A model generated the notes under the pieces. It did no database searches. It saw only the letters and a list, made by a program, of their open reading frames with translations, and had not been told where the DNA came from. Of a DNA stretch of 64,000 nt, positions 45,383 to 58,311 are shown piece after piece. The position numbers were made by a program, and so were the translations under genes. The first letter of the stretch is position 1, and each line of letters starts with the position of its first letter. The stretch covers positions 17,031,717 through 17,095,716 of the forward strand of contig CM025850.1 in the NCBI GenBank assembly GCA_003952965.2, given 5' to 3'. The stretch is from Morella rubra (taxonomy: Eukaryota > Streptophyta > Magnoliopsida > Fagales > Myricaceae).

Positions 45383-46178
45383 CTCTCATTTGATTGTTCA
45401 AAGCACCAAACACAGATGTTGAGGCGAGCAATCTATCAGCATTGTATTCCGTCATAGCACACATATCTGAAAGACAGCAGGTGTGGACGTCAAACTAGTT
45501 CAATTTTGGACATATATGCCAGAGAGCCATATTATAGGCCCTGTAGTATGATTCAAGAACTTCCACTGGCTTACTTGCTGTATTCATGTTGCAATTCAAC
45601 TGTTTACGACGCTGCAGTTCTCTTTTTAAGGTTTTCATGATTGTAAGAAATGAGCGGATTCAACACCAACAATTCATTTTATTGAAGCAGTTGTCTATTT
45701 AAAACTAGACCTGCTGGGAACAAAAATTCCATCCATTCCTTACTCAAAATAATATCTCTTGTTGGTTCAAATCTCTGCTGCTTTCGAGACGTACAATTAT
45801 TGTACCATTGACAGATTCAGAATAAGAGGTGTGATCTATCGGTCTTAAATTGTCATTCAATTCTTGTGTTTCTGGATTGGCTGAAGAGAACGGATGAGCT
45901 TCTGCTATTTCTCTCTATAAAGGGCTGAACTGAATCTCAAGTAACAATGCATCACTCAGGAGACAATATACCCATTGCCCAAATGCAGAACAAGGACCAT
46001 GTTTTCATTTGCAAGGAGAGTCATTTTGGGTCCATTATGCCCTCTTGTTGCCGATATCCAACTAGCTTTGCAATCGTTTCAAAAAGGAAAAGCTCAACAT
46101 GTCTCTATATCACCTCACAAAACAGCTACTTCGGAGCAATTTACACCCCTTCTAAGTTTTCGTGAGCACGGTCCCTCC
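45383..46178. other. AAE14 3' UTR and intergenic
   Basis: The AAE14 3' UTR probably extends to about 45,650-45,720. The stretch 45947-46184 is open in two frames but shows no recognised motif; it may be a fragment of an unrecognised coding sequence ending where the LTR-like segment starts. Confidence 0.35.
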
Positions 46179-46570
46179 TGTTGATAGTAGTTTAGCTTTG
46201 ACCGCTGAAACAAAGTTTCGGTAAGTGAAGTCCATTTAGGCAGAAATAATATCATAATCAAATCTACAAGATTTGGATATGATATTATTGTTATCACGAT
46301 ATCAAGTTTAAATGTGATATCATTGTCAAATCTCAGATATTTAAGTTTAAATGTAGAGATTCAAATTTAAATAAGAATATTTTTCCTTTGTATTGTTTCT
46401 ATAAATAGAAACCTTATACCTTTAACTTGTAATATGCGCTAATAATACAAAACATAGTTATAGAGGATTTTCACAGTCTTCTAGATCGAACCACTTAAAA
46501 TCTCTTGTCTCTTATTACTATTTTTCTCCTCTCTTCACTCTAACCTTTTTCTTTTCTAATCTCAGTAACA
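46179..46570 (+). mobile_element. Candidate solo LTR, 392 bp
   Basis: It begins TGTTGATAG and ends CTCAGTAACA (TGTT...AACA termini). Inside are TATAAATAG (about 46400) and an AATAATA poly-A-like signal, the usual promoter and termination layout of a Ty1/copia LTR. No primer site follows and the flanking 5-mers (CCTCC / GAAAT) do not match, so this is tentative. Confidence 0.4.
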
Positions 46571-47996
46571 GAAATGAGAGGAACTAAGGACGGTCGATTT
46601 CAATTCAACTGGTCGGCTGGAAGTTGGAAGTTGGATCGGATTTTTGGGTTTTGCATGACACGCTTTTGCTAGCCCATTTAAAATGCTGACAATTTTAGTA
46701 ATAGCCGGGTATGAAGATTTGGGCTCAGTTTACCTAGCCGGCCCAAATAGATTTTCCCGAAGCCTGATTCCAACATGGGCTAAATCCAATCTTGCGCCCA
46801 ATTGTAAGGACACAAATATAACATGTACCTTTTTTCTCGTCCAGTAGCCAAGATCATTAAGTGAAATAGTATGTAAATACTAAAAATCCTTGGAATAATG
46901 ATCTTTTTGAGCCACTGGAAAGCATATAACTATTGCGTGCGTGTATATCTTTACTAATATAATTTTCTACCATATAACTATTTGTATTAGATATGTCAAA
47001 TATTTCTTTATTACACCATGAAGACTAATTTGGTCGTATGAATTCCATAGTGGAAGGTAATCCTCTTTCCTCGCTTAAAATTCTTTCATTTAGGTGGACA
47101 AGATTTGAATTCAAGTCGCCAAATCGAAAGGAAAATTGAAACCCACACAATAAAGATCGAAAACATCATGATAGTGAAAATACTCCTCAGATAGATTAAG
47201 ATATTTGTAATAAATATGTTTCATTGACTCATCTGTTCCTGCAATATCAACAATAATGATGTCGAATTAAGAATTTTAGGATTCCAGCAAACTTCTTTAC
47301 CTCGAAGAAAAGAGAGAAAGAGAGAGAAGGAGAGAGAAAGAGAGAAGAGAAAAGAAAAAGAGAGAAAAGAAGAGAGAAAAGGAGAGGATCGGCCAAGAAA
47401 GGCAGAGAAAAAGGAAGAAAAAGAAGGAGAAGAAGAGGAGGAGCATTTCAAGACTAGGTAAGAGTAGTTTTTGTGCAAGAGTTGGGATAAAAATGATGTT
47501 TTTCATGCATATATGATGATACCAAAAATGAACCAGTCCAGTCCAAACTAATTTGGGCTGAACAATATGATCATTCAAAAGTCAAACAACGATAAGAGGC
47601 CCGTATTATACCAAGCCTAAAGGAAAGAAGATGATGACGTGCAATATACAGTTATAAGCCAACTTATAACATGCAATATCCCCATGATCCCAAGATCCCC
47701 ACTAAAGGACATTATCTTTACACGATGAAATGTGCAAAGCGAGTGATTGGTGAGATACGATAGAAATGAGGGATAAAATCTCCTCATTCAGGAGAAACAT
47801 GAGGACGTGGAAAGAAGGCTATAAAAGCAGAGTACCGTGAAGAAGAAAGGTAAGTGATTCTTGAGAAATTAAATAGAGAAATTATTATACCAAAATATTA
47901 ATTTTAGTATCGGAGGTGTCATACCCCTTTGTCCAAGGTCATCTTTGTTATTTTATAGAAGGAATTACATGAAGATCAAGACGCATTTACTTTGAG
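46571..47996. other. Intergenic with purine-rich tract
   Basis: No gene is supported. Bases 47304-47446 are almost purely GA-rich (AGAGAGAAAG-type low complexity); open frames across them are compositional artefacts. Confidence 0.5.
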
Positions 47997-50900
47997 TGTC
48001 ACGCCCCAAACGCTAGCTCGACGAGGCTAATGACAGCCGTGAGCATTCTCAACGACGAATGCTCCAGCGCACTTAACTAAAAATCTTGCAGCGGAATTTT
48101 TTTTTTTTAAAACATCAACTATGACTAATTCAGAATATGAATTACTAAAAAATTTATCTCCTAATACGCAAGCTGACATGCAAACCCTCAAACGTTCTAC
48201 TAAAGTGTACGAATATGCAAATAAGTATACGCGAAATAAAAACGTATAACTATATCAAATAACACGCATAGAGAAACATTTGAAAATCTAATCTTCAGGC
48301 AATAACATAAAGCAATATGTTATAATTACATCATGGTCCCAAAATATAAGTTGCTTAATAATCTTAAGTCTCGTAGCCTGAACAGACCACAACCACATCA
48401 TAATGGAGGTTCATATTAGCTCTTTCAAAAAAAAGTTTAGGATCTACATGAATTGCAAATTAGGGGAGGGCACCCTCGTCAGCCCCTCCTAAGGTTCCAG
48501 ATCCTCATGAGTTCCCTCACCTAGAACATCACTGGAATGATTCAATTGAAAATACTGTGAGGCGAATGACTTAGTAAGGGATATGCATGACATGATGATG
48601 AATGACAGGTATATATATGCCAAAAATAAATGCATGTTTATGTATGCGACTCTTGTACATGCAATTTGCTTAAAAGTTTTTTCGTCCTTATTTGGGCTGC
48701 TTCTCTCGCTCCATTTACCCCTGAAATCAGGGTTGTGCGTTCCCTTCGGAACTGTTCCCTTTTCCCTTGGGAACATGTCATTTGGTTGAGCTAGCCTTGA
48801 TGTGGCCCCAGGCCTAATGGCTAGACACGACCCTTAGAGGTCCACACCTTCTCGCATTCGTCCTTCAGTGTGGTTGCACATACCTCGAGGACTACCCATC
48901 CTTCTCGCATTCGTCCTTCGGAGTGGATGCACTATCATACTTAGGTACGGTACCGACCATCTTATTTAGCCCCATAACATATCCTAATATAGCATAAAAT
49001 CTCATTTTCATTTGCATAAAATTTTCCTTTCTTCCTTTTGAGAAAATTAATGCAAATGCTCATGACGTGCTTGATGACAAATAATCATGCTGTGTATCAT
49101 TTCAGTTTTCGGAAAAATAATTTTTCCACTTACCTTTATCCACTTGAGTTTATGGTGGCACCTTGCCTACAAATGAGTCATACTAATGTTGTCACTTAAA
49201 TGATTGAGAGATGTACTTGATGCAGCAAATCATCATTTATTTCAAAATAAACATATCATAGTAATTCACACATTTTTCTTTACTAACTAGTAGCGGTTCT
49301 ATAATGTAAAACTTTATCTTAATGTTGCTGAACCCATTAAACTTGGATGCCAAAATGATCCCTACACTTCATATTATAACATATTAAAATTTCAGGTAAT
49401 TTAGAGCTTGTTTGCCACTTGAAGATTTATCCAAAAATGCAAGTTGCTGGGGGCGTCCAAGCTGGCAGCTTCGACGTCTTCAGCTTCAAAAATTCATAAC
49501 TTCAAAAACATGGCTCCAAATTACATGAAATTACTTTCAAACTTTTTTGCTTTCATAAACTTAAACTTGAAGATAAGACTCATAAAAATCGGAACTAATT
49601 TACATTTTCAAAAACACTTCATAGTAGATAAAAATCCTAGAGCAAACACTGCTGCTGCCTCCAGCTCGTCCTTCCACTTTCAAAACACCATAACTTATTC
49701 CATACACCTCTAAATCACACGAAAGTTATCTTAAAATGTTCTTCTTTGATAAACTTAAAATTCAAGACCAGGACCATGAAAATCGGACTTAAAGGATCAC
49801 TTAAAACATTATTTGGAACGAGCAAGAAATCTAGACGTACAAGGCTGGTGACAGCTTGACATCTAGACTTTTAAAAATCCATAACTTACTCAATATTTAT
49901 CGGAATCACCTGAAGTATGGCTTAAAATCTTTTAATTTCATAGGCCTATAACATAAAATTCTCTCTCAAGATCAAAGGATAAAAATATTGCATCAAGGTT
50001 ACTCCTAATCGAGCTTTGTGATCTGCAGAAACTAAATTTCAGCAACTAGTTTAACAAGTCTACCCTATAATTCTTAATGATTTCCAACACTATAGATCAA
50101 GCTTATCAATGCTACGGGTTCTCCAACAACAACAATAGCTCGTAATAGATAAGGTCTGACCTCTATAGATGTAACAACAGCAACAAGAGAAGTTTTCTTT
50201 TCAACCAATTACATTTATTAACAGCAGCAAACTATGGTCTCTTCAAGCATTATAATTTCCAGCAACCATTCACTCAAGAATTTGGACTATTTCTACGGCT
50301 TGTTACAAAAACAAACTATACCCGATCTACTAGTTTCATTGACAGCAAGAGCACTAATAGCAGCAACACCGTCATGCCCACTTCCTCAAATCTGGAATTT
50401 TTCAGGCAACTATACCTCACGGAATTCATCCAATCTTCAAAGCTTTTATCCACTACATCACCCAAATCTCTCCATGCCATAATCAACACTCAAGGACCTA
50501 TTTAAACCCCTAAGGAGGTGCTGAAAATAACAGAGACATCCATGAAAACAGAGGAGCAAATCTGCCCTCTAAAATAGAGCACCCGAGCACTCTAAGCACC
50601 AACTTCCGAAGTGCAGAACCTAGCTCATGTTTAATGGTCATGCAAGACTCAAACGGGACTTGCAATGGAACTAGTTCCAAGTCCACATTTTTTTTCCAAC
50701 AACATCATTCATCTCTCTAGCTCATTTGCACTTCAACCCATTTAAATATAAAAAGGCAACACCCAAGGTCACAACAAGTGCATATCCGGCCATGCATGTG
50801 CACATCAAATTTTAGGTTCTGCCAACCTCATAACAGAAGCTGTTCTCGTAAAAATCTTCTACTTTAACGATTTCAAATCAAAAACTTACAGCAATACAAC

Positions 50901-51986
50901 GATTCTATTTTCACCAAGCCAATGCCAATGCATTATCTTTTCTTTTAGGCTTTCCATCAAACACTTATGGCACATCAATGTTTCTCTTGAAACCTTAACT
51001 CAAAATCTGACCGTGCATGCCTTCCTAGACTCCAAAATTTTTATCTATTCCAACATGCATAACGTAGAAGAGATAACAGCAGAACCCAAACAAATACTCA
51101 ATGACATCCACGGTTTCTCATAAAAATTTCACAAAAAGAGCAACACCTTTACCTTGGCTTCTCTTGATTCCTCCTACTGCACTACACCTCCCCTAGCTCT
51201 ATACGACAGTCCTCCTTTTCTTCTCTCCTTCTTCTTCTTCTTCTTCTTTCTTCTTCTCCTTATTCTTCTCTGCTTTCCTCTTCTCTCTTCTTCTTCCTCT
51301 TCTTTTTCTTCTCTTCTCTTCTTCTTCCTCTTCTTCTCTTCTCTTCTTCTTCTTCTTCTTCTTCTTCTTCTTCTTCTCTTCTGTGGCTCAGTGTTTTCCT
51401 CCTCTTGTTTGTGTGCGTGAGTGACAAATAGCTAGAGAGGAAAGTGGTGTGCGGTAAAACAAAACCAGAGAAAAATGGGGAGGAAAAGACAACTCTACCC
51501 CCTTACCATCCTTGTTAATAACGCCTATTCCTATTGGCCAAGCTTGGACGGCAACTTCTTCTTTCCCCCCTTCTCTTTGTCACGTGATTCTTTCACTTTT
51601 CTTTCACTTTTATTTTTCCTTCACTTGCCACTTCATAGAGTTCACGTTTGACTCCCTTTTTTTTTTTGGTTGTCAACACGTGAATTTGTTCCCATTCCCA
51701 TTATCTCAAGCAAACATACAATTTTCAAAAATCAAAGCCCTAACTCAAACTCTTCTGAATATTGCAATTTAACACTATTAAAAATTTGCAAACAAATATA
51801 ACATGCAAATTATTAATAAGGATACAAGAAAAAGTGCTAAAGGAAAATCTCATCTGAGACATAATTTTAAATCAAGTCAGCCATACATGTCTTTTCTCAA
51901 TAATTCAGGGTAGTGCAAAAACTTAAAGAGTCAAAAAGTTAAAAATAAATTGACATTGAAGGAAACCTAAAAGTCGGGGTCTCACA
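47997..51986 (-). mobile_element. 4-kb non-coding LTR-like element (TGTCACGCCCC...GGGGTCTCACA)
   Basis: The left end TGTCACGCCCC and the inverse of the right end TGTGAGACCCC form a matching pair of TG...CA-bounded termini. The flanks TTGAG / CTCAG match at 3 of 5 positions. No ORF of retroelement type occurs in the 4 kb. TGT-ACACCCC-like starts and multi-kb length fit long LTRs of Tekay/Del-type chromoviruses, so a solo LTR is the working guess. The minus strand is chosen because the right end read inward starts TGTGAGACCCCGAC. A non-autonomous MULE or another element remains possible. Confidence 0.5.
51211..51382. repeat. (CTT)n-rich low-complexity tract
   Basis: Imperfect CTT/TCT repeats, with a longer pure CTT run at about 51343-51376. 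The open frame over it (poly-Leu/Phe/Ser) is not a gene. Confidence 0.9.
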
Positions 51987-53269
51987 CTCAGTGTTCTATG
52001 TAAATCAACTGATTCGTCAATATACATTATTGTTTGAATCAATATTGTGATCTAGCTATTTGATGCAAGAAAAATGGTATAGGAATGATAAAGAACATGA
52101 GATTAAGTGATGATAACATTTGCATGTTGAAATAGTTTGATTTATCTCATGAATTTTGCTTGAAAAGGTTGTTGTGCTTTTATGATATGATCTAAATAAT
52201 TTTTAAGCCACATCAGTGGCCAAAACAAGAATTTTTGGGGGTCAAGGGCCCACAGGTTGGCCATGGATGATGCTGGAAATATTGCATGTTATACCTATTG
52301 CTTTTGTGATGTGTACATATTTCATTTGCTTGTTGCAAAATAACATGAAAAGGAGCCATTGATGATGGCTTAATGGCAAAGTGTATATTTTGATGATGGA
52401 ATGACAGAACAAGGCCATGGAAAGGGAGCCTAAAAGACTCAAGGATGATGTTACAAGTTCAACACATCACATGCATGACTTGTGTGAGGATTGTTCAATT
52501 GTTTGCATGTGTTTTTCTTGCTATTTTCTCACCAAATGAGTGTTGTGACTTTACTAATATGAGTAAGGTGAGTGGATCATGGTTTTTAAGGCATATTGAT
52601 GCAAGATCTATAACATGCACGTGATTATTTTAGGATTGGAAACAGATTGCCTCTGAAGGAAATTTTGTACGAAGGGAAAGGATGGACGGTAGAGATTAAA
52701 TTGTGTAGATCTAATGGTGTAAAACAATCTACATCGTTTAATGAAATTTTTTGGCTTTCCAGTTTGGCTTGGTTGTTTGTTCCCTTTCTTCATCATTTCG
52801 ACTCTTCCCGTGTGAGTTCTTTCCCCTCCAAGTTTTTTTTTACTTCTCCTTCACCATCTTTCTACTGCTCTTCCTCTCACTAGACGAACCTCATCTCGCA
52901 CTCCTCTGCTTGCTGGATCCCTCTCAAGAGCTAAAAGTGAGTTTTTTTTAATCTTTCCTTTCCTCTTCTGAACCGTATGGTAGTTCCAAAAAATGTCACT
53001 CTGCATCACTGAAAAAACTAGCTATACCGAACTGAACTCTACTCGTAAAGCTAGCTAGCATCTAAGTCAATCTGTTGTGAAGTTGATGACGAAAAAGGGG
53101 TGACATCGCACAAAATGCCTTCACCGACTCTTTATAATAATTTAGATGCAAATTTGTTCAAAAATCAAAACACAACTTACATGAAATTTTTTTAAAGGAG
53201 TAGCGAGGAAATGTTGTTGATCCAACATTTATTACTTTGATGTACCTATATGCATTCCTAGTCATGCAG
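51987..53269. other. Intergenic, nothing recognised
   Basis: No coding motif was found. Bases 52810-52945 are CT-rich and leader-like, but no first exon could be identified. None of the expected upstream exons of the prolyl-tRNA synthetase fragment is visible here. Confidence 0.4.
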
Positions 53270-53646
53270 AGGAAGATTCTCACTGACAAGGATGATTTCT
53301 TTTGTAGTAACATTGTGGATGTTAGCTCATATGATGAACTCAAAATAGCCAACTCCAAGGGCAAATGGGCAAGGGGTCCTTGGTTAGCTCGGTAATTCAT
53401 CATATGTATTTTTTTAAAGACTTGTGTAAGAGATCGTGTGTTGAACATTGTATTTGCATGCATAAAATGACATTTCTAACATGATGCTACAATTAATGGG
53501 ATAGTGATGAAGACAAGTTGAAAGTGAAAGAAGAAACAGGGGCAAGTATTCGGTGTTTTCCCTTTGAACAGCCTCAGGGGATTAAAGCGTGCTTGATGAC
53601 TGGTGATCCTGCAGAGGAAGTAGCCATTTTTGCGAAGTCATACTAA
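53270..53646 (+). pseudogene. 3' fragment of organellar-type prolyl-tRNA synthetase, two exons
   Basis: Exon A (53270-53391) encodes NIVDVSSYDELK and GKWARGPWLA. A GT-AG intron (53392-53514) follows. Exon B (53515-53646) encodes DEDKLKVKEETGAS, RCFPFEQPQG, CLMTGDPAEEVAIFAKSY and a stop. The reading frame passes through the junction without breaks. This is the extreme C terminus of the plastid/mitochondrial prolyl-tRNA synthetase family (bacterial-like ProRS with AEEVAIFAKSY end). The catalytic and anticodon-binding regions are absent upstream, so it is a genomic fragment; the retained intron argues against a retrocopy. Identification rests on remembered family sequence. Confidence 0.72.
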
Positions 53647-54816
53647 GTCAACAGGCATGCTCCCTCTTAAGACTTGAAAATCACAGCAATTGTCAAGCCT
53701 CCTTGTTTTAAAGGCATAGCTTGGATTGAATTATGTCTTCCCAATCTGATATAGATGCCTTTTTTATTATGGATTTTTTCAAATGCTCATTCCATGTTCA
53801 ATAGTATTAGTACATGTTTTGAGCATATATAGGTGGTGCTCTTGCATATCTTCTACATATTGCCTTTTGTTGTCTTATGCAATCCCTCTTCCATTATGTT
53901 CATAGATTTTAGTTCAAACAAGAATGATATGGATTTGCTTTCAAGTGAGAAAGATCCGTATATAAGTTGTAGAGGTTTTGATTTTAAATATTGGTGTTTT
54001 TGCAGACAGTGATAATTCTTATGTTCACAACTTAAAGAGATCTGTAAGAGAAGTTTCTCTCTTAGTAAAAACTCACAATTCAGAATCCTTCCAAAGTTGA
54101 TAGTTAGTCTTTTTTGCTTGAAGTTGTAACTGCTTCATTTTCTTGTGTTCTTTTTTTTTTTTATCTTACTTTATTTTTATTGAATTTAATAGGTTGATAA
54201 ATGACAGCGACTGAAGGTGGTATTTGTCCAAATATTAATAGGTGAGGATTTTCTAGTACCTCAAACCATGAAGGTTTGTCAAAGTCTTTATTTGGTATGT
54301 TGAATCTTTTCGTGTATGGATTCTGATAGATTTTTATTTGTTTCAATTGTATGGTTTGATTGTGTAGGTGATATAGTTCGGCAGACAACGAGGAACTACT
54401 TAATATTTAGACCTTAGAGTGGAGAGATGAACATGTTTATGATTGCTACATTCGTACTCAATCATCAAGTTTAGCATCCATAGGAATTCCGGGTATAAGA
54501 ATAAAGACAAAGGATATTATACAAATAGAACATTCTTGTGTAGCAAAGAAGACTTGAGAAAAAGTGTTGAACTACATGCGCCAGTACTAAAGGAATGACG
54601 AAATACTAGATGTTGGTGTCTTGCTAGTTTCACCATTTAGCAGCAACCAAATGGAAAGTACTACATGTTTGATGGTGTGCATAATATAACCACAGGTTGG
54701 CTATACCATTGAAAGCCCACTTGCTCCGTTCATATAGACGAATCAATGAATTGCAACGTCTCAAGTGTGACGATGAAAACAAACCATGCATCCGTTCGAA
54801 GCTAGCACATGATTAG

Positions 54817-57800
54817 ATGGTGGCCCAAGCTGGGGGTAGAGAGAAATTGGGATTCACACAAATAGGATTGAAAAATTATCTGAGCAGCTGATGAGAATTT
54901 ATATCACACATTTTCTAAGTAGTAATTGTTTTGATTATGAGTGTTTTGTATGTTTCTTAGCTCGTTTGTCTAGAATTTTAAGTGTTTTTACATTTATTTA
55001 ATTCTTAGAATTCTTGATGTTTGTAGGTATTTAATTATTCAATAAGGTTAAAATTGAGCAGATGGAAAGAGCAGAATTTGGGCTAAGTTGAGAGAGCAAA
55101 TCCTAGTTGAGTTGGTCTAGGAAAAAAAGAACACTGTTTGTTTTTGGATTATAACTGGAGCTACTGACCTCTGATTCTGGTGTTGTTTTGCTTGTTGGAA
55201 AGCTATGATACATGCCTTAAACTTTTATGAAGAGCCCAAAACTTAGTTCTGCCATTTTGAAGTTCAAAATCTACAAAAAAAAACAAAGAAGTCCGAATCT
55301 GTCCACAAGTTTATTGTAGCTCAGACATTGTTTCGGTTTTTGGCCTCTATCTAGAGTTCTGCAAGTCAGAAAAATGCAAGTCTTGATGCGTTGGAAAATT
55401 GAGAACAGATTTAAACTTTTGCGAAGGATCAAACTTGAAATTATGTCTTTTTGATACTCTAAATCTAGCTGGAAGTCAGGAAATAAAATCAGCCGAGAAT
55501 TTATGATTTCAAATCTATTTTCAAATTTGAAAAACAAATTTGTTTTGAAATTTGAAAAGAGATTCTGTTTTAAAATTAAAAAAAAATAATTGGTTTAAAA
55601 TTTGAAAAGCAAATCTATTTTAAAATTTGAAAAGTAAAATCTATTTTAAAATTTGAAAAGTGATTTTGTTTTAAGATTTGAAAAGAGAATCGATTTTGGA
55701 TTGAATTGATTTCAATGTCAGATGGATGAAGAGTTTTAAAAAGGAGAAAAGGCATAAAAATAGAGAAGATGAGAAGATATTCAGAGGAGGAACGTTGTAG
55801 CTGAGAATTTCTGTAATTTCAGAGTTTTTCTTCTTTCTCTAATTTTTAGTTTTTGAATTATTATTAAGGATGTTGACTTTGAATTTATCTTTGAAAAATA
55901 ATTGGATTGTTTTATTAGTTATGATTTGCTAGTTTTCTTATTCTAGGGCTAGGACGTAGTCATTAAATTTTTTTATATGATTTGAGAATGGATGTAATGA
56001 ATATAATTTGTTAATTGCAATTTGATGATTTTAATTTTCATTCTTGCAATTTACTGGCCATGAATTGCATGCTTAAGATGTTAAATGAAGTAACGAAAGT
56101 TGAAGTTTAATATTAGTTTGTGAATTCATCAAACTTTGACAGTGTAATTTAGAAATAAATACACACCCTTGTGACCTATATTCAATAATTCCATAGAGCA
56201 TAATGAATCTATATTAATTTCTATGATCACGAAAGTAGACATAGGATTAATATAGGTATAGTTGTTATACCTTGAAAGAGGACATCACATAAAAAAGAAT
56301 TCGGTCATTGTGATTAACAAAATATTAATGCAAGCAATCATGTTTAAACTCATTGAAACAATTCAGTTGATGAAATTCAAGCCCTAGGAATCTTTAATAT
56401 TTGATTTTCCAGGTTAAAAATTTGCAGTCATTCACATCAATTTGAGATCATCTACATAATATAGGAAATTTTATAAATTGGTACTTGAATCTCCTCCTTA
56501 TGGAAATGATACTCTTTTTGCCCTATTTTACCTGTCACAACCCATGCACTTGTGGTAGAGTTTAGGGACTATCAAGTTTTTGCAGGAAATGGAGTAAATC
56601 TGTAGAGGTAGAGTAGCCAGTGCTATTCTTAATTGGTTTGGTGATCAGTACCAAAAGAATTCACAATTCTTCTTCAAGGTTATGTTCGATGATGATGAGC
56701 ACATAACTAATGTATTCTGGTCCGATCATGATATGAGAAATGACTATGCACTTTTTCGGAGATTTGTTTCATTTGACACCACATATAGGACAAACAATGA
56801 GCACCGCCATTGGGGGCATTTTTGGGAGTGAATCATCATAGGGAGTGGGTAGTGTTTGGGGCATGCCTGTTGTTTGACGAGACAGCCCAATCATTCAAGT
56901 AGTTGTTCGAGAACTTCGTTCAGTGTATAGGAGGAAAAGCACCTCAGTCTCTTTTTACTGATCTAAATGCTGCGATGCTTGCCGCAATCCCTAGTGTCTT
57001 ACCAGACACACATCACTTCCTCTGCGTATGGCATATTCAGCAGAATGCATTGAAGAATCTTGGTTCATTGTTTCGTGACAAAGACTTCAAGAAGAAATGG
57101 GATAAACTTTTGTTTGATGCTGACGTAGATGATTTTGAGCTTGCATGGTCTAAGATGATCGATGACCATGGACTCCATGATAATGATTGGTTGCATAAGA
57201 TATATGAGAAGTGAGAAGTGGGCCCCAATGTATGTCCGAAGTATTTTCTGTGCTGGCAAAAGACTACGCAATTGAGTGAAAGTTTTAATGCGACCTTGCG
57301 TAAATACTTGAAGACAGTATTGAATATGCCTAACACTTTTAGCAAGCCGTTGATGATACAAGGAGCTTCGATCGAATTTTGAGATGGATGACAAGTTACC
57401 CATTCTAAGTTGACTAATCCACTTTGTGTTCATGCATCAAAAGTCTACACTCTTTCTGTTTTGACCATTTTTTTTAGAATAATTGAGAAGGCTTGTTGGA
57501 TTGTATTGAATTATCGAAGGGAAAATGTTGACTCCGTAAAGGTCGAGGTACATGTTTGCAGCCATGACCCAGATCATAATTGTTTGATGGCCAAACACAT
57601 TATCACCACTATCAATGGGTTTCATCAATGTAGTTGCAATTATTTCAATTATATGGGTATATGTAGTCACATTTTGTGGTTACTGAAATAGAAAAGTGCT
57701 TTATTTATCCCAGAGGAGTATATACTAAGCCGATGGACAAGGAATGCAAGATTGAGGGTTGATCTGGGTTCCTCATCGAGGGTATATGTTGATCCAAAAT

Positions 57801-58311
57801 TGAAAAGAGTAGCCAACCGCAAGAGGTATATGAATATGTACGCATCCACTATTTTCCAATATGGGGATGCCCCAGAATCATGGGAGGTCTTTCAATGTTA
57901 CCACACCGCATTGGCAGATGACCTTGCTAAATTAACGCTTACTAGAGAGCCATGTGAGCTTGAAGTAGCGGTTGATAGAGCAATATCTGATGACGCTCTA
58001 GAAGTGGGTGCAAAGGGGTGGAAAACTAGAGAGCCGAAACATCGAGGAAATAAGCAGTTGAAAAGTGCGCTTGAAGGCAAAAAGTGGTTAAAGCATTGGG
58101 GCGGTCGCAAGAGTGGCGTTGTAACATCGTCCTAACCAATACTTCATCATTGCTTCTAAAGGATGAGCCAGAGGTACAATGCATATAGTACTCAGATTTT
58201 ATTTTCTTATATGACCATTTTATAACAGTTTATTTTGCTCCCTCACAGGTATCAAGCGAGGATGAGCTGCTGTCACAACTTGGGAAGTATAGGAGCCTCG
58301 AAGACTTGTAG
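54817..58311 (+). pseudogene. FAR1-RELATED SEQUENCE (FRS)-like, MULE-derived, interrupted and broken
   Basis: The first piece (54817-54891) reads MVAQAGGREKLGFTQ and KNYLSS, the linker before the transposase core. After a 1.7-kb insertion the core resumes (about 56585): VFWSDHDMRNDYALF, SFDTTYRTN (first catalytic Asp), FTDLNAAMLAAI (second), VWHIQQNALKNL, then a SWIM zinc finger CSCNYFNYMGICSH (57631-57675). Next come EEYILSRWTRNARLR (57712-57757) and a C-terminal part to 58134. A further exon after a GT-AG intron (donor after 58191, exon 58250-58311) encodes DELLSQLGKYRSLEDL and a stop. Nonsense codons (56898-56900, 57689-57691) and frameshifts (about 57214 and 57260) break it. FRS proteins are domesticated transposase-derived transcription factors of light signalling. 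This copy could instead be a decayed MULE; the SWIM and C-terminal part favour FRS. Confidence 0.72.
54889..56574 (+). mobile_element. LTR-like insertion within the FRS pseudogene, 1.69 kb
   Basis: It starts TGATGAGAATT and ends GGGACTATCA (TGAT...ATCA termini), then AGTTTTTGC, which resembles the sequence after 5' LTRs of Tat/Athila-type Ty3/gypsy elements (AGTTTTTGGCGCC). The 3' part (CACAACCCATGCACTTGTGG then TAGAGTTTAGGG) is also typical of such LTR ends. A run of near-repeats TTTTAAAATTTGAAAAG lies at 55535-55690. No clear target duplication was found, and TTTTTGCAG could also be a splice acceptor, so an intron invaded by an LTR is an alternative. Confidence 0.55.

Noticed and set aside
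47221..47578. Ser/Phe/Leu-rich minus-strand frames
   Set aside because: They translate a purine-rich low-complexity tract; no conserved protein features.
51154..51420. 88-codon Leu/Phe/Ser-rich open frame
   Set aside because: Product of a CTT/TCT low-complexity tract inside the 4-kb non-coding element.
57037..57433. Minus-strand frames of 102 and 122 codons
   Set aside because: They are antisense to the FRS/MULE core, where the plus strand shows the catalytic and WHIQQNA motifs.
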